Shown here in pieces: positions 53,062 through 62,252 of a DNA stretch of 64,000 nt. Origin of the DNA: Phytopseudomonas dryadis (lineage in GTDB: Bacteria > Pseudomonadota > Gammaproteobacteria > Pseudomonadales > Pseudomonadaceae); assembly GCF_004327355.1 (NCBI RefSeq), contig NZ_QJUM01000024.1:1-64000 (forward strand). The letters are read 5' to 3'. Position 1 is the stretch's first letter. Every line of letters starts with the position of its first letter. Made by a program: the position numbers and the translations under genes. Below the pieces are notes generated by a model. It worked only from the letters and a program-made list of their open reading frames with translations. It did not search any database and had not been told where the DNA came from.

Positions 53062-54381
53062 ATGACGAAAGTAACCCACTTGCCTGCCGATGACGCCTCC
53101 TGCGGTTGGTACCATCTCAGCAAGCCCAGACAGCCAAGGCCCGGCCATTACGGCAAGCGCTCCGCGCGTTGGGTCATCGTCGGTGCCGGCTTCACCGGCC
53201 TTGCCGCGGCTCGCCAGCTGGCGCTGAACTTCCCCGCCGAGGAGATCGTGCTCGTCGAGGCCCAGGCGGTGGGCTTCGGCCCCTCGGGCCGAAATGCCGG
53301 TTTTGCCATCGACCTGCCCCACGATATCGGCGCCGACGACTATATCGGCGACATCGCCACGGCAAGAACCATCCTGAAGCTCAACCTCTTGGGCCAGTCG
53401 CTGCTCAAGGAGCTGGTCGAGCGGCATGCCATCGACTGCCAGTTGCAGGCGTGCGGCAAGTATCAGGCCGCCATCGAAGACCGCGGGATCGCCGTCCTCG
53501 ACGCCTACCGGCGCGGCCTGGACAAACTGGGGCAGGCCTATGAAATGATCGAGGCCGATGAACTGCCCGCGCACATAGGTACGCGCTTCTACCGCAAGGC
53601 CCTGTTCACCCCGGGAACCGCACTCATCCAGCCAGCCGCACTGGTCAAGGGCCTGGCCGACACGCTCCCGGGAAACGTCACCCTCTACGAACACACGCCC
53701 ATCACCGAGGTCGAGTACGGCGACAGGATCGTCCTTGGTCACGCCAACGGCAGCATCACCACCGACAGGCTGATTCTCACCAACAATGCCTTCGGCATGA
53801 GCTTCGGCTTCCTCAAGGGCAAGATGCTGCCGGTTTTCACCTACGCCAGCCTCACCCGGCCCCTCGCCCCCGAAGAGCAGGTACGCCTGGGTGGCAAACC
53901 TTACTGGGGCGTGATACCGGCCGATACATTCGGCACGACCGTACGCCGTACCCCGGACAACCGCCTGCTGATCCGCAACAGCTTCAGCTTCAACCCTGAC
54001 GGGCGCAGCAATGCGACGCTCATTGACCGCTTCGCGCATCGACATCGCGCTTCCTTCGAATGCCGTTTCCCCAGCTTGCTGGATGTCGGTTTCGAGTACA
54101 GCTGGGGCGGTTCGCTGGCCCTGGCGAGAAATCACATGAGCCAATTCGGTCAGCTGGCACCCAATGTCTACGGTGCCCTGTGCTGCAACGGCCTTGGCGT
54201 AACGCGGGGGACGGCCACTGGCAAACTCCTGGCCGACTGGCTGGCCGGAGAAAGAAACGAGTTGATCGATTTTCTGCAGAGCGCACCCGGCCCGAACACC
54301 AATCCGCCCGAACCGTTTCTTTCTCTCGGGGTGAACCTCAACCTCAAGTGGGGCCAGTATCGCGCCGGCCGAGAGAGTTGA
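53062..54381 (+). CDS. FAD-dependent oxidoreductase (DadA/PuuB type) 2
   Basis: A 439-residue flavoprotein with the FAD fold WVIVGAGFTGLAAARQL, the GPSGRNAGF segment and a C-terminal GLGVTRGTATG loop. It belongs to the same broad group as the protein at 39095 but is clearly diverged. In the hydroxyproline scheme it would fill the role of the D-amino/imino acid oxidase step (HypO-like). Its AGG ribosome site is weak. Confidence 0.82.
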   Translation: MTKVTHLPADDASCGWYHLSKPRQPRPGHYGKRSARWVIVGAGFTGLAAARQLALNFPAEEIVLVEAQAVGFGPSGRNAGFAIDLPHDIGADDYIGDIATARTILKLNLLGQSLLKELVERHAIDCQLQACGKYQAAIEDRGIAVLDAYRRGLDKLGQAYEMIEADELPAHIGTRFYRKALFTPGTALIQPAALVKGLADTLPGNVTLYEHTPITEVEYGDRIVLGHANGSITTDRLILTNNAFGMSFGFLKGKMLPVFTYASLTRPLAPEEQVRLGGKPYWGVIPADTFGTTVRRTPDNRLLIRNSFSFNPDGRSNATLIDRFAHRHRASFECRFPSLLDVGFEYSWGGSLALARNHMSQFGQLAPNVYGALCCNGLGVTRGTATGKLLADWLAGERNELIDFLQSAPGPNTNPPEPFLSLGVNLNLKWGQYRAGRES

Positions 54382-54485
54382 GTACCCGCGTATCCAGCGG
54401 TTTCAGCACACCCGCGGCAGCCCCTGTCAGGGGTTGCGCAAGCTACAGCGCGCCACGTTCGCTTCAGGTGGCTTACGAACCTCAA

Positions 54486-54505
54486 GGCTGAAGGAAACTT
54501 CAGCC
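54486..54505 (+). other. GNRA-capped hairpin in the leader of the DapA-family gene
   Basis: GGCTGAAG, a GAAA loop, then CTTCAGCC: a perfect eight-base stem. It lies in the 294-base gap between the flavoprotein and DapA-family genes, without a T run. A related word TTCAGCCTGAA follows at 54518, so alternative pairings are possible. Confidence 0.5.
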
Positions 54506-54675
54506 CCACGGCTTCGTTCAGCCTGAATTCATTCGCCAGCCCAGGGCCAGGAGACCACGATGACAATTCCTAGCGGGAAACGGATCTGGCTTCGCTCACC
54601 TGAAACCAACCTGCCGCGTCAACCGGCGAAGCGCTGACGCGGCGAACAGAAGATGACCCCACAGGAGACCGCACC

Positions 54676-55578
54676 GTGAAATTTGAAGGCATCTACACCC
54701 CGGCAATCACGCCACTGACGGCAGAAGGCAAGATCGACGACTGCGCCTTCGCCAATGTCCTCGAATACCTGATCGAAGCCAAGGTCCACGGCATCATCGT
54801 CGGTGGCTCCACCGGCGAGTACTACGCGCATACCGCACAGGAGCGCTTCGAGCTCGCCGCCAGGGCCAGGGATGTGATCAATGGCCGGCTGCCGCTGATC
54901 GTGGGCACCGGCGCCATCCGTACCGAAGACTCGGTCGCCTTCGCGCAAGCGGCCAAGGACATCAAGGCCGACGCCATTCTGGTCGGCACACCGCCCTACG
55001 CACTGCCCACCCAGCAGGAAATCGCCACGCACGTGCTGGCGGTCGACCGCGCCGCCGGCTTGCCGATCATGCTGTACAACTATCCTGCACGCATGGGCAT
55101 GGCCATGGGCGAGGCGTTCTTCTCCGCCATCGCTGGCTGCAAGAACATCGTCGCCATCAAGGAAAGCTCCGGTGACATTGCCCACTTGCATCGCCTCGCT
55201 CGCGAGTACCCGCAGATCGCCCTGTCCTGTGGCTGGGACGACCAGGCCCTGGAATTCTTCGCCTGGGGCGCGCGCAGCTGGGTCTGCGCCGGCTCCAACT
55301 TCATCCCCCACGAACACCTCGCCCTCTATCAGGCCTGCGTGGTCGAGAACGACTTCGCCAAGGGTCGCCGCATCATGGCCGAGATGATGCCACTGATGGA
55401 TTTCCTGGAAGCGGGCAAGTTCGTCCAGTCCATCAAGTACGGCTGCGAGCTCAACGGCCTGAACAGCGGCGGCGTGCGGGCACCCCTGCAATCGCTCGAC
55501 GACGGCGAGAAGCAGACGCTGAAGGGCATCATCGCCGTACTCAAGGGCAACATCGCGAAAATCACCGAGGGCATCTGA
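54676..55578 (+). CDS. Dihydrodipicolinate synthase/N-acetylneuraminate lyase (DapA) family
   Basis: A 300-residue TIM-barrel Schiff-base lyase. The active Lys is in VAIKESSGD (Lys162), Tyr in MLYNYPAR (Tyr134), and the GGSTGEYY loop is like the GTTGE of DapA. Pathway neighbours resemble those of pyrroline-4-hydroxy-2-carboxylate deaminase (LhpC/HypD), which forms 2-oxoglutarate semialdehyde. True DapA is unlikely in this context. Only one base separates its stop from the next gene. Confidence 0.85.
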   Translation: MKFEGIYTPAITPLTAEGKIDDCAFANVLEYLIEAKVHGIIVGGSTGEYYAHTAQERFELAARARDVINGRLPLIVGTGAIRTEDSVAFAQAAKDIKADAILVGTPPYALPTQQEIATHVLAVDRAAGLPIMLYNYPARMGMAMGEAFFSAIAGCKNIVAIKESSGDIAHLHRLAREYPQIALSCGWDDQALEFFAWGARSWVCAGSNFIPHEHLALYQACVVENDFAKGRRIMAEMMPLMDFLEAGKFVQSIKYGCELNGLNSGGVRAPLQSLDDGEKQTLKGIIAVLKGNIAKITEGI

Positions 55579-55579
55579 A

Positions 55580-57070
55580 ATGGCTGAATTGTTGAGCAAA
55601 GAGGAATATGCGGCGATTGCCGCCAAGCTGAACTTCCGTACCCAGGCGTTCATCGACGGTGCGTTCCGCGATTCCGTCTCGGGGCGAACCTTCGCGACGA
55701 CCAACCCGGCGACGGGGCAAGCGCTGGCCAATGTCGCGGCCTGCGACGGCGACGACGTCGACCTGGCGGTCGCCAGCGCACGAAAGGCCTTCAAGGACGG
55801 TCGCTGGCATCTGCTCTCGCCGAGTACCCGTAAGGCGGTGCTGCTGCGCTTCGCCCAGTTGCTCGAGGAAAACGCCCACGAACTGGCGGTCATGGAAAGC
55901 CTGGACAGCGGCAAGCCGATCCAGGAATGCCAGAACGTCGACGTGCCGGAAACCATCAACACCCTGCGCTGGCATGCCGAACTGATCGACAAGATCTACG
56001 ACAGCACGGCGCCGGCTGGCTCGGCCGCGATGGCCATGGTGGTTCGCGAGCCCATCGGCGTGGTCGGCCTGGTACTGCCCTGGAACTTCCCGCTGCTGAT
56101 GCTGGCCTGGAAGATCGGGCCGTCGCTCGCCGCCGGCTGCTCCATCGTCGTCAAGCCTGCCGAGGAAACCTCACTCACCGCCCTGCGCGTGGCGGAGCTG
56201 GCCCAGGAAGCGGGCATTCCCGCCGGCGTGTTCAACGTGGTGCCGGGCTCGGGCAAGGACGCCGGTGAGCCCATCGGGCGCCACCCCGACGTCGCCATGA
56301 TCAGCTTCACCGGCTCCACGGCGACGGGCCGCCTGTTCCTCAAGTACGCCGCCGAGTCGAACCTCAAGCGCGTGGTGCTGGAGTGCGGCGGCAAGAACCC
56401 GGCGGTGGTGATGAACGACGTCGAGGATCTCGATCAGGTCGCTCAGCACGTCGTCAACGGCGCCTTCTGGAACATGGGCGAGAACTGCTCGGCGTCCTCG
56501 CGCCTGATCGTTCATGCCGACATCAAGGACGCCCTGCTGGAACGCATCGGCGTGCATATCCGCGACTGGAAGCTGGGCGACCCGCTGGACCCGCAGAACC
56601 GCCTCGGCTCCCTGGTCAGCAAGGTTCATTTCGACAAGGTTCGCTCGTACATCGATCAGGCGCAGAACGAACGGCTGAAGGTCGTCTTCGGCGGTGAAAC
56701 GACGAGCGAGATCTTCGTCGAGCCCACCGTCTTCGACGACGTGGGCCGCGACAGCAGGCTTTTCCGGGAAGAGATCTTCGGTCCGGTGCTGGCGGTCACG
56801 TCCTTCAGCAATATCGACGAGGCCATCGACCTGGCCAACGATACGGTATACGGCCTGGCCGCGTCGGCTTACACCGGCAGCCTGCGCCATGCGCTGCGCC
56901 TGTCCCGGGAAATCCGTGCCGGCATCGTGACCGTCAACTGCTTCGGCGAAGGCGACGCCTCGACGCCGTTCGGAGGCTATAACGAGTCGGGCTTCGGCGG
57001 TCGCGACAAGTCGCAATGGGCGCATGATCAATACACCGAGCTCAAAACGATCTGGATCGATGCATCGTGA
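55580..57070 (+). CDS. NAD(P)+-dependent aldehyde dehydrogenase (PuuC/KauB-like)
   Basis: A 496-residue aldehyde dehydrogenase with PWNFPLLM, the catalytic Glu in LECGGKNP (about 269) and the nucleophile in GENCSASSRL (Cys303). The GENCSA context is typical of gamma-glutamyl-gamma-aminobutyraldehyde or guanidinobutyraldehyde dehydrogenases rather than the GQ(R)C type. It should oxidise the semialdehyde from the DapA-family step. A perfect hairpin follows. Confidence 0.88.
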   Translation: MAELLSKEEYAAIAAKLNFRTQAFIDGAFRDSVSGRTFATTNPATGQALANVAACDGDDVDLAVASARKAFKDGRWHLLSPSTRKAVLLRFAQLLEENAHELAVMESLDSGKPIQECQNVDVPETINTLRWHAELIDKIYDSTAPAGSAAMAMVVREPIGVVGLVLPWNFPLLMLAWKIGPSLAAGCSIVVKPAEETSLTALRVAELAQEAGIPAGVFNVVPGSGKDAGEPIGRHPDVAMISFTGSTATGRLFLKYAAESNLKRVVLECGGKNPAVVMNDVEDLDQVAQHVVNGAFWNMGENCSASSRLIVHADIKDALLERIGVHIRDWKLGDPLDPQNRLGSLVSKVHFDKVRSYIDQAQNERLKVVFGGETTSEIFVEPTVFDDVGRDSRLFREEIFGPVLAVTSFSNIDEAIDLANDTVYGLAASAYTGSLRHALRLSREIRAGIVTVNCFGEGDASTPFGGYNESGFGGRDKSQWAHDQYTELKTIWIDAS

Positions 57071-57080
57071 TTCGACGTTG

Positions 57081-57104
57081 ATGCGCTGGGTTATCCCAGC
57101 GCAT
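57081..57104 (+). terminator. Hairpin after the aldehyde dehydrogenase gene
   Basis: ATGCGCTGGG, a TTAT loop and CCCAGCGCAT form a perfect ten-base stem 10 bases after the stop. No T run follows, so it may be a weak or Rho-assisted end. The gap to 57383 shows no gene. Confidence 0.65.
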
Positions 57105-57383
57105 GAGCCGACGCGCCAGGGAGGCGGCAGCGCTCAAGGAAGAGCACCGCTCATACAATCGAAAACCAAACGCTGAACCCGTGTGCACCTCAACGGAGAG
57201 AGGCTGCGCTCTCGCTCCTCACAGCGGGCGCTTCCACACGCTATCCACCCCGATCAAGAGCGATCGGCCTGGACGTTCAATGAGCACGAAGCCGATGGCA
57301 TGGAATTCCCTGTCCGGCTCAGGGACAGGCCGATTGCCGACGCGCTATCCTATGCGGCTCTCTCGTTCAACAAGGAAGAACAA

Positions 57384-57947
57384 ATGCGCTCGTCGTCATT
57401 CTCGTCGTGCCTGAAGCTATCGGCCGTCCTGCTGATCGCCGCTCTCACCAGCGCCTGCTCCAATTACCACTACAAGGATTACCAAGGCGATTGGGCGCCT
57501 GAGTCGATGACGCCCTATGACCTCTCCGATAATGCCGCCGATGCACCGGTCGTATACTTCGCGACCACACGATTTCGCGGGTTGGGCGTACCTTTCCACC
57601 GACTGTTGCTGGCCACGCATGTGGATGACCAACTGCTCGAGGGCGCCGGGCGTCGCTCGATCCTCGATGTTTCCGGCAAACAGGCACTCCGGCTGACCCC
57701 GGGCAAGCACTCACTGAGCTGGTGCTGGGCATCGATGAACGCGCTGGGTACCGGCGGCGCCAAGTGCGGCTTCGCCGCCCGCGATGTCGAATTCCTTCCG
57801 GGCCAGCGCTATATCGTGGATTTCTCGACCCGGGACGACATCACTGGACCTCCGGGACGTGAGGTCTCGACCATTACCATCAAGTCCGAGATTCGCAATC
57901 TGGATACGCGGGAAGTGATCTATCCGCCGCTGGCGGAAAAGGAATAA
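57384..57947 (+). CDS. Hypothetical lipoprotein
   Basis: A 187-residue predicted lipoprotein: signal peptide with lipobox LTSAC (LIAALTSACSNY), then a soluble beta-rich domain of unknown family. It has two Cys in the mature part (SWCWAS, AKCGFA) that could pair. AAGGA precedes the ATG at 57384; a longer open frame upstream lacks a signal peptide and is rejected. Monocistronic between two convergent/opposed units. Confidence 0.7.
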   Translation: MRSSSFSSCLKLSAVLLIAALTSACSNYHYKDYQGDWAPESMTPYDLSDNAADAPVVYFATTRFRGLGVPFHRLLLATHVDDQLLEGAGRRSILDVSGKQALRLTPGKHSLSWCWASMNALGTGGAKCGFAARDVEFLPGQRYIVDFSTRDDITGPPGREVSTITIKSEIRNLDTREVIYPPLAEKE

Positions 57948-58050
57948 CCAGTATGCGCTTCGCGTTCCGTATCCAAAGGTAGCGTTTTGGGTGGAGTGAG
58001 CGCTGCGTCATCGGAGAGCCTTGAATACTGATGGCAGTAGCAATGACTGG

Positions 58051-58671
58051 CTAGGGACGGGCCGCTGGCAGACGCGCCTGCAACTCGGCGCGCCGCGCGG
58101 CATCGGCGGCTTCCTTGTTCTGCAGGCGTTCCAGCAAGCCAGCGGCCTGTTCGGCCGCGAGCACGTAGATGCCATCGTCGTCGGCCACCAGCAAATTGCC
58201 GGGCTGCACGTCGACGCCGCGGATGGTCACCGGCACGTTCACCGCGCCGTGCTCACCGAGGGAGCGCGTGGTGTAGGCACTGACGCCGCTGCAGAAGATC
58301 GGCAGGCCAAGCGCTCGCAGGGCACGCACGTCGGTCACCGGGCCGTCGATCACCACGGCGGCCAGGCCCTTGATGCGCGCGGCGAGGGTACGCAGCTCCC
58401 CCCAGCAGGCGCAGCCCTGCTCGCCCAGGTTGGCGACCACCAGCACATCACCGGGCTGGCTGGCGATCAGGGCGTCGCGCAGCACGCTGCCGTCCGGCGC
58501 GTGGATCTGCACGGTGGTGACACGGCCAACGACGTGCACGTCGCCCACCAGCGGTGGCAGGCCGTGAATGTGGCCCTCACGCAGAAAGTGGCCGATGGTC
58601 GACGCGGCGATGCCTCGGTAGGCATCGAGCAGTGCGGCGGGAATGCGGTGGGCGGGTGCTGCGAATGTCAT
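58051..58671 (-). CDS. RraA-fold protein (HMG/CHA aldolase-like), variant active site
   Basis: A 206-residue RraA/dimethylmenaquinone-methyltransferase-like protein. The fold motifs are present: LREGHIHGLPPL, VVANLGEQGCACWGE (substrate loop), VIDGPVTDV and GDLLVADDDGIYV-like (here GNLLVADDDGIYVL). Class II aldolases and most RraA proteins read RD in the metal/pyruvate site (GxxRD); here it is T-D, so the catalytic Arg is missing. The start at 58671 overlaps the stop of the FhuF-like gene, making it the last gene of the siderophore operon. Function unknown. Confidence 0.8.
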   Translation of the reverse strand: MTFAAPAHRIPAALLDAYRGIAASTIGHFLREGHIHGLPPLVGDVHVVGRVTTVQIHAPDGSVLRDALIASQPGDVLVVANLGEQGCACWGELRTLAARIKGLAAVVIDGPVTDVRALRALGLPIFCSGVSAYTTRSLGEHGAVNVPVTIRGVDVQPGNLLVADDDGIYVLAAEQAAGLLERLQNKEAADAARRAELQARLPAARP

Positions 58672-59438
58672 CGGCCGGCCCTCGGGCGGATCAATGGGCA
58701 GGTCGAGCAATATTCCACCGGTTCGCTGGCCTGGTAGTAGAAACAGCAGGTCCTGCGAAAGCGCACGGCGCGGGCGCCGTCGTCGACCAGCGTCAGCGGC
58801 CGGTTGAAGTGTTTGAGCGGGTTGTAGTCGAGGCCGAACACGCTGCCCGGCGCCTGCTCCGTCAGCCAGTGGAAGTCCTCGGCGCAGCGCTGGCCGGTTT
58901 CGGCGCAGTCGAGCTTGGCCAGGCGCCGCTCGTACAGCGAGTACACCCGCACCGCGGTGTTTTCCCAGAGGATGCGCCGCGATACGCCCGTGACGCCATG
59001 GAAGGTATCCCACAGGGGCTGCAGCAGCCCGGCGAACAGCTGCGTGGCCACGGCCTCGCGCCAGTCATCACGAGCACCCGGCTCGGGCCGGCTGACCGCC
59101 AGGCTGTGCAGCGGCAGCGACGACGTCCACACACCGTCGTCGTGGCCATACTCGATGAGGGTGTTGGCCAGCGACAGTTGCAGGCCCTTGTCGTAGGCCG
59201 ACATGGCGTACAGGCAGGCGCCGGTGAGCAGGAACGACAGGCGCTTGCCCAGCAGGGAGGCGGTGATGCGCCGCGACGGCGAAAGGATCACCGGGCCGAG
59301 CTGATCCAGCAGCGCGATGCAGGTGGTTTCGTCCAGCAGCTCGGCGGCCGGCAGGCTGCGTCCACGGTCGCGTTCCTCCTCGCGGCGCAGTCGCAGCGCG
59401 CCTGACAGGCTGGCCCATTCGGCGTCGCTGAAGCTCAT
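58668..59438 (-). CDS. FhuF-like siderophore-iron reductase
   Basis: A 256-residue cytosolic [2Fe-2S] protein of the FhuF group, which reduces ferric siderophores to release iron. The C-terminal cluster motif is RRTCCFYY...EYCSTCPL, i.e. C-C-x11-C-x2-C, close to that of FhuF. The ATG at 59438 overlaps the stop of the ATPase gene (ATGA); an upstream extension is not supported. Confidence 0.85.
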   Translation of the reverse strand: MSFSDAEWASLSGALRLRREEERDRGRSLPAAELLDETTCIALLDQLGPVILSPSRRITASLLGKRLSFLLTGACLYAMSAYDKGLQLSLANTLIEYGHDDGVWTSSLPLHSLAVSRPEPGARDDWREAVATQLFAGLLQPLWDTFHGVTGVSRRILWENTAVRVYSLYERRLAKLDCAETGQRCAEDFHWLTEQAPGSVFGLDYNPLKHFNRPLTLVDDGARAVRFRRTCCFYYQASEPVEYCSTCPLIRPRAGR

Positions 59439-60226
59439 CGCGGAATGTCCCGGCCAAAGGGGATGCACAGCGGCGTATGGAAGAACGGGTCGGGGATGAT
59501 GCGGCAATCCAGATCGAACACCGTCTTGACCAGCGCCTCGGTGAGAATGTCCGCCGGGCGACCCTGGGCATAGGCGGTGCGCTGATGCACGGCGACCATG
59601 TGATCGGCGTAGCGGCAGGCCAGATTGAGGTCGTGGAGGACCATGACGATGGTCTTGCCCTCCTGACGGTTGAGCTCGCGCAGCAGATCGAGCACTTCGA
59701 TCTGATGGGCCAGATCGAGAAAGGTGGTCGGCTCGTCGAGCAACAACAAGGGCGTTTGCTGGGCCAGGGTCATGGCGATCCAGGCGCGTTGCCGCTGGCC
59801 GCCGGACAGGGCATCCACCGGACGTTCGGCCAGCTCATCCAGGCCGGTGCGGCTCAGGGCACGGGCCACCACGGCCTCGTCTTCGGCGGACCATTGCTGC
59901 ATCCAGCTCTGGTACGGATAGCGCCCCAGAGCGACCAGCTGGCGCACGCTGATGCCCTCGGGCGGCACCGGCATCTGCGGCAGGATCGCCAACTCCCGGG
60001 CCACGGCGGCGGTCGGTTTGCGCTGGATGTCGGCGCCATTGAGGATCACCGTCCCCGACTGGGGCTTGAGCAACCGCGCGAAGGACTTGAGCAGCGTGCT
60101 CTTGCCACAGCCGTTGCTGCCGATCAGCACCGAGACCTGGCCGCGTGGCAATTCCAGGTCCAGGGCGTCGATGATGGTCTGGCGTTGATACGCCAGGGTC
60201 AGGTTGCGGCTCACGATCGCAGTCAT
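59435..60226 (-). CDS. Ferric-siderophore ABC transporter ATPase (FecE/CbrD-type)
   Basis: A 263-residue ATPase with Walker A GSNGCGKST (36-44), the family segment LGRYPYQSWMQQWS, signature LSGGQRQR, Walker B LLLLDEPTTFLD and switch VLHDLNLA. Typical of FecE/FepC-type iron transporters. It follows two permease genes after 12 bases. Confidence 0.92.
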   Translation of the reverse strand: MTAIVSRNLTLAYQRQTIIDALDLELPRGQVSVLIGSNGCGKSTLLKSFARLLKPQSGTVILNGADIQRKPTAAVARELAILPQMPVPPEGISVRQLVALGRYPYQSWMQQWSAEDEAVVARALSRTGLDELAERPVDALSGGQRQRAWIAMTLAQQTPLLLLDEPTTFLDLAHQIEVLDLLRELNRQEGKTIVMVLHDLNLACRYADHMVAVHQRTAYAQGRPADILTEALVKTVFDLDCRIIPDPFFHTPLCIPFGRDIPR

Positions 60227-60238
60227 GTCGATGATTCC

Positions 60239-61270
60239 TCACTGCCGCTGTTTGATCAGCAGGTACAGAAAATAGGGGGTGCCGAACACGGCGACGAAGA
60301 TGCCGGCAGGCAGGTCCAGCGGCAGAAACAGGGTGCGCCCCGCCAGGTCGGCGAGCATCACCAGGTTGGCGCCGACCAGCGCCGCCATGCAGGCCTGGGC
60401 GGCGAAGCCGATGGGGATCAGCTGCCGGGCGATGTGCGGAGCGATCAGCCCGACGAAGGCCATGGCTCCGCCCCAGGCGATAGCCGAGCCCGCCAGCGCC
60501 ACGCTGACGGCGAGCAACGCGGCGCGCAGCCACTGCACGCGTACGCCGATACCGCGGGCCAGCCCTTCGTCCAGTTGCTGAACCACCACATGGCGCGACA
60601 GCAGCACCAGGATCGGCAGCAGGCAAGCCAACCAGGTCGCCAAGGCATGCACTTCGGGCCAGCCGGCGCCGTACACGCTGCCGGTCAGCCAGACATAGGC
60701 CGACAAGGTGGTGGTCAGCGGGCTGAATACCAGCATGAAGGTGGTGGCCGCGGCCAGCATCGCCGAGATGCCGACGCCGATCAGCACCAGCCGCAGCGGT
60801 GAGGTGCCCTGCTTCCAGGCCAGGCCGTAGACCGCCAGCGCCGCGGCCCCGGCGCCGAGCATCGCCGCCAGCGGCAAGCCGCCCATGCCCCACACCGCTG
60901 CGAAGCTGGACAGGTACAGCACCGCCGCCGCACTGGCGCCACTGGACAGCCCGAGCAGATCCGGCGAGGCCAGCGGATTGCGCACGATGGCCTGGAGAAT
61001 CAGCCCGGAAACCGCCAGAGCACCGCCGATCAGTGCGCCCAGCAGCAACCGGGGCAGGCGCAGCTGCTCGACGATAAACGACAAGGCTGCACCGCCCTCG
61101 CCTGCCAAAACCTGCAGTACGCTCTGCGGCGATAGCACGACCTTGCCCAGACACAGGCTCAGCAGCATCACCGCTGCGCTGAATAGCACGGCCAGCAGCA
61201 GACGCAACGAGCCCTTGCGCTCGATACGACGGGAGAAGCCGCGCCAGCGCAGCACGACGGGGTTAAGCAT
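60239..61270 (-). CDS. Ferric-siderophore ABC permease (FecD/CbrC-type)
   Basis: A 343-residue FecCD-family permease with about ten helices. It has RLPRLLLGALIGGALAVSGL, RNPLASPDLLGLSSGA and the ATPase contact region GAMAFVGLIAPHIAR. It overlaps the preceding permease by eight bases. Pairs with that paralog as a heterodimer. Confidence 0.92.
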   Translation of the reverse strand: MLNPVVLRWRGFSRRIERKGSLRLLLAVLFSAAVMLLSLCLGKVVLSPQSVLQVLAGEGGAALSFIVEQLRLPRLLLGALIGGALAVSGLILQAIVRNPLASPDLLGLSSGASAAAVLYLSSFAAVWGMGGLPLAAMLGAGAAALAVYGLAWKQGTSPLRLVLIGVGISAMLAAATTFMLVFSPLTTTLSAYVWLTGSVYGAGWPEVHALATWLACLLPILVLLSRHVVVQQLDEGLARGIGVRVQWLRAALLAVSVALAGSAIAWGGAMAFVGLIAPHIARQLIPIGFAAQACMAALVGANLVMLADLAGRTLFLPLDLPAGIFVAVFGTPYFLYLLIKQRQ

Positions 61271-62252
61271 GACGACCTCCGCGCCTGGCTAGTGCAATGA
61301 AGAACGGTGCACCGAACAGCGCCGTCATCACCCCTACCGGGATTTCCTGCGGGAGGATCACCACCCGGGCCAGCATGTCCGCCACCAGCAGCAGCGTGGC
61401 ACCAAGCAGCGCACAGCCGGGCAACATCACCCGGTGATCGATGCCGACCAGGCGGCGTACCACGTGCGGCACGATCAGGCCGATGAAACCGATGCTGCCC
61501 GCCAGGGCCACCGCGCTACCGGCCAGCATCACCACCAGTACGCCCAGTTGCAGGCGAATCAGCCCGGTGCGCTGGCCCAGCCCGATGGCGATCTGCACAC
61601 CGGCGTTGAGGACGTTGACCTGGGCACCGAGCAAACAGGCGACCAGCAAGGCCACCAGGGCGCAGATCAGCAACGGCTGGGCGGTCGCCAGGCTGCGCTC
61701 GCTGAGGGAGCCGGCCAGCCAGAACAGCACCGTGTCCAGCCCTTGCTGATCGATCACCAGCAGTGCCTGGCTGAACGCCGTAAACAAGGCGGTGATCGCC
61801 GCGCCGGCGAGTACCATGCGCAAGGGGTTGAGCGCGCCCTGTCCGGTATTGCCCACCAGCCACACCAGCGCACCGGCCAGCGCCGCACCGATGAACGCGC
61901 TCCACAGCCACTGCTCGGGCGAACTGATGGAAAACAGCGACAGGCAGAGAATCAGCGAAAAGGTCGCTCCGGCATTGATGCCGAACAAGCCTGGCGAGGC
62001 CAGCGGGTTGCGGGTCATGGCCTGCATCAGCGCGCCGGCCACCGCCAGGCTGGCCCCCACCACCACCGCGACCAGGGTGCGCGACAGCCGTGTGGTGTTG
62101 ACCAGCAGTTGCTCGATGTTCAGCGGATCGGCATGCAGCAGCGCGGTGAGCACCGTATGCGGCGCGATCCAGCTGGCGCCGATGGACAGGCTCAGCGCAC
62201 AGCAGCCCAGCAGCACCAGCAGCGCGATGCCCAGTTTGCTTACCGACCTCAT
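61263..62252 (-). CDS. Ferric-siderophore ABC permease (FecC/CbrB-type)
   Basis: A 329-residue FecCD-family permease with RLSRTLVAVVVGASLAVAG, RNPLASPGLFGINAGA and GSIGFIGLIVPHVVRR. The start (MRSVSKLGIA) overlaps the stop of the binding-protein gene (ATGA); a much longer open frame upstream is a shadow of that gene. Confidence 0.92.
   Translation of the reverse strand: MRSVSKLGIALLVLLGCCALSLSIGASWIAPHTVLTALLHADPLNIEQLLVNTTRLSRTLVAVVVGASLAVAGALMQAMTRNPLASPGLFGINAGATFSLILCLSLFSISSPEQWLWSAFIGAALAGALVWLVGNTGQGALNPLRMVLAGAAITALFTAFSQALLVIDQQGLDTVLFWLAGSLSERSLATAQPLLICALVALLVACLLGAQVNVLNAGVQIAIGLGQRTGLIRLQLGVLVVMLAGSAVALAGSIGFIGLIVPHVVRRLVGIDHRVMLPGCALLGATLLLVADMLARVVILPQEIPVGVMTALFGAPFFIALARRGGRHA

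Noticed and set aside
52507..54144. 545-codon minus-strand frame across GntR 2 and the flavoprotein
   Set aside because: It crosses two well-supported genes on the plus strand and shows no family motif.
54676..55578. Second dapA of lysine synthesis
   Set aside because: The gene lies in a catabolic operon one base before an aldehyde dehydrogenase and beside a flavin oxidase, so a biosynthetic role is unlikely.
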